Positions 8,000 to 13,313 of a stretch of 13,313 nt of DNA are shown here, one piece after another; positions within the stretch are counted from its first letter, which is position 1; each line of letters begins with the position of its first letter. Source of the DNA: an uncultured Lachnospiraceae bacterium. Lineage in GTDB: Bacteria; Bacillota; Clostridia; Lachnospirales; Lachnospiraceae. The notes under the pieces are model-generated. The model was given only the letters and a program-made list of their open reading frames with translations. It was not told the DNA's origin and did not search any database. The position numbers were made by a program, and so were the translations under genes. The stretch lies in NCBI GenBank assembly GCA_949283905.1, contig CASDUB010000084.1, positions 1 through 13,313 on the forward strand. The letters run 5' to 3'.

Positions 8000-10900
8000 T
8001 TACTTAAGCCCTTTATCAATGATTTTTACATTTTTCTCTGTAAATTTGTCGTAAAGCAGACTAAGTGTTTTGTCTGAAATGTCGATTGATAAAGATGCCT
8101 GAAGTCTTTTCATAGCTTTTTCTTTTTTCAGATAGATCACAACTTTACTGTTTCCGGGATTTGACCGTATCAGTTCTTCGACGCTTTTCGAGTCTCTGCT
8201 GAAGCTGTCTTTATCGTCAAACTGAAGCCACAGTTCTTTTTGCGTATCGTCAAACTGATATACTTTTTCCAGTATAAGCTTAGCCGGTTTTTCTTCTTCA
8301 ACCGAAACGCGTCCCGATATGAAAATCTTATTTTCCTCCGTCAATATCGAAATATTCTTTTCGTAATCACGTGGAAAAACGATAACTTCAACAGTTCCGA
8401 AAAGATCTTCTATGGTAAGAAAAGCCATTGCCTGATTGTTCTTTGTATATTTGACGGTCTTTTCGTTTAATATTCCGCCTATTACAACACGCGATCCGTC
8501 TGCAACTTTCGGATATCCCGTTTCATCATCCGGCTCAAAATCGGCAGTAGTCGCTGTCGTATTCTTTTTCCATACCTCGATATGATCTTCAAGGGGATGA
8601 CCGCTTATATAAATTCCGAGAACCTCTTTTTCAAATGAAAGCTTTTCCTCTTTGGAATACTCCTCAACATTAGGAAGAGTAATCTCAAAACTCGCACGGT
8701 CTTCATCTGACATAAGATCAAACAGCGAAAGCTGTCCTGATACGGAACTTTTTTTATTCTGCTGCACCTGATCCATCACCTGCGAATAAATGATCAGAAG
8801 CTGACGTCTGTTGGCGCCGGTATTGTCAAACGATCCTGACTTTATAAAATTCTCAAGAGTTCGTTTGTTTACTTCTTTCGTACTCAGACGTTCGCAGAAG
8901 TCCCTCAGCGATTTATACGGTCCGTTTTTCTCACGTTCCGCTGTTATTGCCGCCATTACAGGCTTGCCGATTCCTTTTATCGCCGTAAGACCGTATCTTA
9001 TCTTCCCGTCTTCAACTGAAAAAACGCCCTCACTTTTATTTATATCAGGCGGAAGTATGTCTATTTTCATCTGCCGGCAGGTGAATATATACGAAGCTAC
9101 TTTTCCCGGATTATCTATTACCGAAGTCATAAGCGCCGCCATATACTCAACAGGATAATAGTATTTCAGCCATGCCGTCTGATATGAAACGATCGCGTAT
9201 GCGGCGGCATGTGATTTATTAAATGCATATTTCGCGAAATCTATCATGCTGTCATAGATCCTGTTTGCCGTCTTTTCATCGATACCGTTCGCAATACATC
9301 CCGGTATGTTTTCTTCTTTATTGCCATATACGAAGTTTTTGCGTTCTTCTTCCATTACGGAAGCCTTTTTCTTTGACATGGCGCGGCGAAGAAGGTCGCT
9401 TCTTCCAAGCGTATAACCGGCGAGGTCGCGGACTATCTGCATAACCTGCTCCTGGTATACTATACAACCGTATGTGGCCTTTAAAATAGGCTCCAGCTGC
9501 GGACATTCATAAACTATATCTTCCGGATGTTTTTTTCCTTTTATATAGTTCGGAATAAAATCCATCGGTCCCGGTCTGTAAAGAGCGATACCGGCTATGA
9601 CATCTTCTATGCTCTCCGGCTTCAGCTCCTTCATGAAATTCTTCATTCCGGCCGATTCAAGCTGAAAGATTCCGTCACATTTTCCCGATCCTATAAGAGC
9701 GTATACATCGGGATCGTTGTAATCTATCTTCATCATGTCAATATGATTGCCCGATGTTTTTTCCGCAAGGAACGCGGCATTCTGGATCACCGTCAGGGTA
9801 CGCAGTCCTAAAAAGTCCATTTTCAAAAGTCCCAGTTCCTCAAGCGTTGTCATCGTAAACTGCGTTACGATCGTACCGTCGGCCGCTCTCGCAAGCGGAA
9901 CGTATTCTTCGACCGGAAGCTGTGAAATAACTACTCCTGCAGCATGCATCGACGTATGCCGCGGAAGTCCCTCAAGCCTTTTTGACATCTCGATAAGTTT
10001 CGCGACCTGCGGATCTTCGAGCGTCAGCTCTTTAAGCTTCGGATTCATCTTTAAAGCTTTATCTATAGTGATATTCAGCTCATTCGGGATCATTTTCGCA
10101 ATCACGTCGACAGCGCCGTATGGAATATCCATAACACGTCCGACGTCTCTGATAACGCCTCGCGCGGCAAGAGTTCCGAATGTCACTATCTGAACTACGC
10201 AGTCTTTTCCGTATTTTTCCACAACATAGTCGATAACTTCAGAACGCCGTTCATAACAGAAATCAACGTCTATATCAGGCATCGATACACGTTCCGGATT
10301 GAGGAATCGCTCGAACAGAAGCTGATATTTTATCGGATCGAGCTGCGTGATATCAAGAGTATAGCTAACGAGAGAACCTGCCGCGCTTCCTCGTCCCGGT
10401 CCGACCATGATCGAATGTTCCCTTGAATATCTGATGAAATCCCATACGATAAGGAAATAGTCCACATAGCCCATCGTCTTGATGGTATTCAATTCATATT
10501 CAAGCCTCTCCCTCAGCTCTTTTGTAACATTTTCGTATTTTCTTTCAAGTCCTTCAAAGCAGAGCTTCTGAAGATATTCCCACGAAGTCATATTGTCAGG
10601 GACATCGAATTTCGGAAGCTTCGTGACTCCGAATTCTATTTCCACATGACATCGTTTAGCGATCTTTTCGGTGTTTTCAAGGGCTTCGGGAGCATACGGG
10701 AAAAGAGCTGCCATTTCTTCTTCCGATTTTAAATAATACTGGCCGCCCTCGTAGCGCATCCTGTTCTCATCGGAAAGCTTTTTGCCTGTCTGTATGCACA
10801 GCAGGATATCGTGCGATTCAACGTCAGTCTTATATGTATAGTGAACATCGTTTGTACATACAAGCGGGATACCGGTTTCCTTGCTCATCCTGACCAGCTG

Positions 10901-11464
10901 TGAATTGACTATTTTCTGTTCAGGTATTCCCGTATCCTGGATCTCAAGAAAATAGTTGTTTTCTCCAAAGATCTCCCTGTAGGTAAGCGCGGTATTTTTT
11001 GCTTCGTCATAAAATCCCCGCAGAAGGTTTCTCGGGACTTCTCCGGCAAGACATGCGGAAAGAGCGATAATTCCGCTGTGATATTTCTTAAGAAGTTCAA
11101 TATCTACCCTCGGTCTGTAATAATACCCTTCCGTAAATCCTTTTGACACGATTCGCGTCAGATTCGCGTATCCTTCATTGTTTTCTGCCAAAAGGATAAG
11201 ATGATAATATCTGTCGTCTCCTGCGCCCTGTTCACGGTCAAATCTCGATCCGGGCGAAACATACACTTCGCACCCTAAGATCGGATTGATGCCCTCTGCT
11301 TTCGCCGCTTTGTAAAAATCTATGCAGCCGTACATTACGCCGTGATCCGTTATGGCGCCGGACTCCATTCCCAGTTCTTTCAGCCGGGATACATATTCTT
11401 TGATTTTATTGGAACCGTCAAGAAGACTGTATTCGGTATGAACATGCAAATGTGTAAATGCCAT
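8000..11464 (-). CDS. dnaE: DNA polymerase III subunit alpha, DnaE type
   Basis: C-family replicative polymerase. In Firmicutes that also have PolC, DnaE extends RNA primers on the lagging strand. The 1154-residue protein starts with a PHP domain whose metal motifs look intact (HLHVH at 5-9, TDHG, GCEVYV, TNDVHYT), unlike the decayed E. coli version. The palm domain has GPGRGSAAGSLVSYT and the catalytic aspartates in PDIDVDF (D397, D399), with the third in MDFLGLRTL (D550). Finger-region motifs YRPGPMDFIPNYI and YQEQVMQIVRDLAGY follow. Further on come a helix-hairpin-helix segment (KGIGKPVMAAI), a canonical beta-clamp binding motif QLSLF (911-915) and an OB fold (VVIGGILNEKTVKYTKNN). No proofreading exonuclease insertion is present, which separates it from PolC. 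AAGGAG precedes the ATG by seven bases. It follows the cvfB-like gene by 35 bases and is probably cotranscribed with it. Confidence 0.97.
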   Translation of the reverse strand: MAFTHLHVHTEYSLLDGSNKIKEYVSRLKELGMESGAITDHGVMYGCIDFYKAAKAEGINPILGCEVYVSPGSRFDREQGAGDDRYYHLILLAENNEGYANLTRIVSKGFTEGYYYRPRVDIELLKKYHSGIIALSACLAGEVPRNLLRGFYDEAKNTALTYREIFGENNYFLEIQDTGIPEQKIVNSQLVRMSKETGIPLVCTNDVHYTYKTDVESHDILLCIQTGKKLSDENRMRYEGGQYYLKSEEEMAALFPYAPEALENTEKIAKRCHVEIEFGVTKLPKFDVPDNMTSWEYLQKLCFEGLERKYENVTKELRERLEYELNTIKTMGYVDYFLIVWDFIRYSREHSIMVGPGRGSAAGSLVSYTLDITQLDPIKYQLLFERFLNPERVSMPDIDVDFCYERRSEVIDYVVEKYGKDCVVQIVTFGTLAARGVIRDVGRVMDIPYGAVDVIAKMIPNELNITIDKALKMNPKLKELTLEDPQVAKLIEMSKRLEGLPRHTSMHAAGVVISQLPVEEYVPLARAADGTIVTQFTMTTLEELGLLKMDFLGLRTLTVIQNAAFLAEKTSGNHIDMMKIDYNDPDVYALIGSGKCDGIFQLESAGMKNFMKELKPESIEDVIAGIALYRPGPMDFIPNYIKGKKHPEDIVYECPQLEPILKATYGCIVYQEQVMQIVRDLAGYTLGRSDLLRRAMSKKKASVMEEERKNFVYGNKEENIPGCIANGIDEKTANRIYDSMIDFAKYAFNKSHAAAYAIVSYQTAWLKYYYPVEYMAALMTSVIDNPGKVASYIFTCRQMKIDILPPDINKSEGVFSVEDGKIRYGLTAIKGIGKPVMAAITAEREKNGPYKSLRDFCERLSTKEVNKRTLENFIKSGSFDNTGANRRQLLIIYSQVMDQVQQNKKSSVSGQLSLFDLMSDEDRASFEITLPNVEEYSKEEKLSFEKEVLGIYISGHPLEDHIEVWKKNTTATTADFEPDDETGYPKVADGSRVVIGGILNEKTVKYTKNNQAMAFLTIEDLFGTVEVIVFPRDYEKNISILTEENKIFISGRVSVEEEKPAKLILEKVYQFDDTQKELWLQFDDKDSFSRDSKSVEELIRSNPGNSKVVIYLKKEKAMKRLQASLSIDISDKTLSLLYDKFTEKNVKIIDKGLK

Positions 11465-11499
11465 TCTTGTTCTCCTTATGCATCAGGTCTGCACGTCGT

Positions 11500-12333
11500 T
11501 TATTTAAGAGAAATGCTGTTCTCTCCTATAACGATCTTTTTGTTTTTCAAAAGATTTCCCACTGCTCTTTTAAACGCCGCTTTTGAAAGCCCGAACTCCT
11601 CATTGATAATCTGCGGATCGGCATGATCGTTAAACGGAAGCGTTCCTCCAAGTTCCTGAATCCTTTTGTAAATAATATCAGCGTCGCTTTCCATCTGTAT
11701 ATAAGCTTTTTGTTTCGGCGTGGCGTCTATACGTCCGTCTTCTCTTATCTGAATAATACGGACCATTATATTATCGCCAATCCTGTATTTTCCCTGGGCA
11801 TCCTTATTCTGGATAAGCCCGCTGTACTTGTCTTCGACAGCGATAAAAAGTCCGAATTTCGGATTGATATCATAAATACGGGCTCCTACCATATCGCCCA
11901 TCACATATGGCGGGTTCTGCTTCAAATAAGGATATATCTTCATTGTTGCACAGAGTCTTTCGCTTTTATCGAGATAAAGCGCAACAAGAACCTCGTCACC
12001 CGTCTTTACTTTTACCGTCTGCTCTTTAAAAGGAAGAAACAGGTCCTTTTCAAGTCCCCAGCTCAGAAAAGCGCCTATCTTTCCTACAGACGCAACTTTC
12101 AAAAGCGCGACTTCATTCAGCTGAAACGCCGGAGCTGCTGTTGTAGAAATCAGTCTGTCGCTCGAATCTTTATATAAGAAGACTTTTATCTTAGAGCCTT
12201 TGACAGTTCCTTCCGGAACCTGCTTTTTCGGAAGGAGTACACGTTCTTCTGAATCGATATTTTCCGCAAGATACACTCCGAAATCTACGAGTTTCACTAC
12301 AGTAAGTTCCTGTATTCTACCTATCTTTAACAT
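11500..12333 (-). CDS. cvfB: S1-domain RNA-binding protein, CvfB/YitL family
   Basis: A 277-residue cytoplasmic protein built of three S1/OB-like repeats (about 1-65, 70-132 and 145-205; for example GKIGAFLSWGLEKDLFLPF and PKFGLFIAVEDKYSGLI). A C-terminal winged-helix domain follows (about 215-277; LSKAAFKRAVGNLLKNKKI). This is the layout of CvfB from Staphylococcus and Streptococcus and YitL from Bacillus. These bind RNA and affect expression of many genes, including virulence factors in S. aureus; the molecular role remains unclear. Length matches the family (about 280-300). The start codon lies inside the end of the thioesterase gene (17-base overlap) with AGGAG six bases upstream, so translation is coupled. 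dnaE follows after 35 bases. The gene symbol is given by family and not by proven orthology. Confidence 0.88.
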   Translation of the reverse strand: MLKIGRIQELTVVKLVDFGVYLAENIDSEERVLLPKKQVPEGTVKGSKIKVFLYKDSSDRLISTTAAPAFQLNEVALLKVASVGKIGAFLSWGLEKDLFLPFKEQTVKVKTGDEVLVALYLDKSERLCATMKIYPYLKQNPPYVMGDMVGARIYDINPKFGLFIAVEDKYSGLIQNKDAQGKYRIGDNIMVRIIQIREDGRIDATPKQKAYIQMESDADIIYKRIQELGGTLPFNDHADPQIINEEFGLSKAAFKRAVGNLLKNKKIVIGENSISLK

Positions 12334-13066
12334 ACTGATCTCCTGACTGATTATTATCTGTTGTCCATTCCGCTATAAAGAAAAGACTGCCGTCCGCATC
12401 ATATATTTTGATCTGAATTCCGTTATCAGTTTTGGAACGGCTCGGATAAAATACATCTCCTAAATGAGCCTGTTTCTTATATTCACACCTGAAACAATTA
12501 AAAGAAAAATCTTCAGGCAGAAACGCCATAGCGGTTTTAATATACTGAGAGTTGTTCACATGATTATTCGTATCGATCATGTGAGGCTGAACCGCAACAG
12601 GCTCCAATTTTTCTTCTTCTTTTACAGGCCGTATTTTTCTCGGGAGCTTAAGATTTATATGAGAATCCGGTTCAAGCGTATATCCGTCTACAAAGAACGA
12701 TTCTATTTCAACCGGCGTCATTTTTTCAAAGTCCATCAGTACATACTGCGTATCAGCGATGGCAAAATATTCGCCATTTTCATCTGAAAGGGAGTAATGA
12801 CGATAACCGAGACAGTGATTAAAGTTATACGCCCATGTGGATGACGTCACATTGTCTCCGAGTTTGGCTGTTTTAAAAATCCTGACCTGCCACGATCCGA
12901 GGATCCATGTCAGATTTTTCTCATAGAGAAAATCAAGAGGCAGTCCGTTATCTTCCCCGTGAAACGTAGATGTATCCTGAAAATAATCCAGCAGAGCCGG
13001 AAATGTCAGATTGCTTTTGCTGTCGGTTTCGCTGTATCTTATACGGCTGTTAAAAGAATATACCAT
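12317..13066 (-). CDS. Acyl-ACP thioesterase (FatA/FatB family)
   Basis: Hydrolyses acyl-acyl carrier protein to release free fatty acid, ending chain elongation in the cytoplasm. The 249-residue length is typical for bacterial members, which consist of two hot-dog domains. The N-terminal domain has RIRYSETDSKSNLTFPALL (8-26) and LTWILGSWQVRIFK. The C-terminal domain has the active-site motif DTNNHVNNSQY (165-175: D165, N167, H169), matching the plant DxNxHVNN motif, and E195 in CEYKKQA where plant enzymes have their catalytic Glu. All catalytic positions are filled. GGAG precedes the ATG by seven bases. A short leader ORF with a stronger ribosome binding site may end one base upstream. The gene starts the unit with the CvfB-like gene and dnaE and has its own promoter. 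Chain-length preference cannot be predicted. Confidence 0.93.
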   Translation of the reverse strand: MVYSFNSRIRYSETDSKSNLTFPALLDYFQDTSTFHGEDNGLPLDFLYEKNLTWILGSWQVRIFKTAKLGDNVTSSTWAYNFNHCLGYRHYSLSDENGEYFAIADTQYVLMDFEKMTPVEIESFFVDGYTLEPDSHINLKLPRKIRPVKEEEKLEPVAVQPHMIDTNNHVNNSQYIKTAMAFLPEDFSFNCFRCEYKKQAHLGDVFYPSRSKTDNGIQIKIYDADGSLFFIAEWTTDNNQSGDQYVKDR

Positions 13067-13067
13067 T

Positions 13068-13118
13068 TTAATTCTCCGATTTAATCATATTCTTGTGTTT
13101 ATTTACGGTGATTTTCAA
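13068..13118 (-). CDS. Possible 16-residue leader peptide before the thioesterase gene
   Basis: A TTG codon six bases after a very strong ribosome binding site (GAGGAGG, 13125-13131) opens a 16-codon frame, MKITVNKHKNMIKSEN. It stops with TAA just one base before the thioesterase ATG. The frame differs from that of the thioesterase, so it is not an extension of it. If translated, it would couple ribosome delivery to the thioesterase start, whose own site (GGAG) is weaker. The peptide is Lys/Asn-rich without a run of one amino acid, so classical attenuation is not indicated. The alternative is that the GAGGAGG is chance or a relic of an older start. Evidence is limited to spacing and the tight stop-start arrangement. 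Confidence 0.35.
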   Translation of the reverse strand: MKITVNKHKNMIKSEN

Positions 13119-13146
13119 GGTTCTCCTCCTCAAATCACTAATCATC

Positions 13147-13175
13147 ATTATAAAGTCAAGTTCCATGCTTATCAA
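13147..13175 (-). promoter_or_regulatory. Strong sigma-A promoter upstream of the thioesterase-cvfB-dnaE unit
   Basis: On the minus strand, a -35 box TTGATA (13170-13175, five of six), a 17-base spacer and a perfect -10 box TATAAT (13147-13152). The predicted transcript start near 13140 lies about ten bases before the GAGGAGG ribosome binding site. It sits between the tRNA terminator and the first protein gene, which is the expected place. Confidence 0.8.
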
Positions 13176-13220
13176 TAGACCAGAATTATATTTTAGTAGC
13201 GCTAACTATTCTGATTACAG

Positions 13221-13249
13221 AAAAAGGCCGCTGCATTTGCAGCGGCCTT
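13221..13249 (-). terminator. Intrinsic terminator of the tRNA-Gln gene
   Basis: An 11-bp perfect stem (AAGGCCGCTGC paired with GCAGCGGCCTT) with loop AAAT is followed directly by a T-run on the minus strand. It begins two bases after the tRNA discriminator base, so termination happens immediately behind the mature tRNA and leaves a very short 3' trailer. It also insulates the thioesterase promoter from upstream transcription. Confidence 0.93.
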
Positions 13250-13250
13250 A

Positions 13251-13313
13251 CAGGGCTACAAGGATTCGAACCTTGAAATGACGGAGTCAGAGTCCGTTGC
13301 CTTACCGTTTGGC
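13251..13313 (-). tRNA. tRNA-Gln (anticodon CUG), 5' end cut by window edge
   Basis: The cloverleaf can be folded from the D-arm to the 3' end. The D-stem GCC/GGC encloses the loop AAACGGTAA. The anticodon stem ACGGA/TCCGT holds the loop CTCTGAC, giving anticodon CUG (13288-13290), which reads CAG. The variable loop is followed by the T-stem CAAGG/CCTTG around TTCGAAT. The 3' acceptor strand TAGCCCT ends with discriminator G, as expected for glutamine. About nine bases of the 5' side (acceptor strand and two linker bases) lie outside the window. The base after the discriminator is T, so CCA is not encoded and must be added by the nucleotidyltransferase. The usual companion reading CAA (anticodon UUG) is not in view, and other tRNAs may lie beyond the edge. 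Confidence 0.95.

Noticed and set aside
11623..12177. A 184-codon open frame on the plus strand opposite the CvfB-like gene
   Set aside because: No ribosome binding site or family similarity, and the minus-strand gene shows clear S1-type repeats throughout.
13185..13190. A second TATAAT hexamer upstream of the thioesterase promoter
   Set aside because: No acceptable -35 box lies 16-18 bases upstream in the transcribed direction; the region is simply A/T-rich.
1..13313. Search for CRISPR arrays, insertion sequences, phage or toxin-antitoxin genes, attachment sites
   Set aside because: No spaced direct repeats, transposase motifs, terminal inverted repeats or defence-type domains were seen. 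The tRNA at the right edge is a possible integration target, but no element lies next to it in this window.

Overview
The window comes from a low-to-mid-GC Gram-positive bacterium, most likely a clostridium of the family Lachnospiraceae. The evidence is strong GGAGG-type ribosome binding sites on almost every gene, a Firmicute-type DnaE of about 1150 residues, a CvfB-family S1 protein, a small DUF6145-like protein that I know from Lachnospiraceae, and the order dusB-greA-lysS. This assignment is inference from protein content and gene order; no rRNA is present. Every gene reads on the minus strand, so transcription runs from high to low coordinates. The DNA is tightly packed and has no gene-free stretch above 300 bases, no insertion sequence, no CRISPR array and no phage gene.

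In order of transcription, the right edge holds most of a tRNA-Gln (anticodon CUG) followed by a textbook intrinsic terminator (13221-13313). A good sigma-A promoter (TTGATA, 17 bases, TATAAT) then starts a first unit. It may begin with a 16-codon leader ORF and continues with an acyl-ACP thioesterase, an overlapping CvfB-like S1 RNA-binding protein and DNA polymerase III alpha subunit DnaE (8000-13118). A second promoter sits only a few bases past the dnaE stop and drives pfkA, a SpoU-family RNA 2'-O-methyltransferase, a membrane-anchored NodB-like polysaccharide deacetylase and ornithine carbamoyltransferase argF, all with gaps under 30 bases (3613-7973). A 10-bp hairpin lies between argF and the third block.

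The third block is a DUF6145-like small protein, dusB, greA and lysS. The first two overlap by 8 bases, and lysS runs off the left edge with a C-terminal extension beyond the catalytic core.

The content is housekeeping: replication (DnaE), transcription fidelity (GreA), tRNA charging and modification (LysRS, DusB, tRNA-Gln), rRNA or tRNA methylation, glycolysis (PfkA), arginine/citrulline metabolism (ArgF), fatty acid release (thioesterase) and cell envelope (deacetylase). I see no convincing sign of a new system. The points most worth a second look are the possible translationally coupled leader ORF before the thioesterase, an Asn-to-Leu change in the PFK active-site signature, the start of a LysRS C-terminal extension, and the odd NodB-like protein next to argF.
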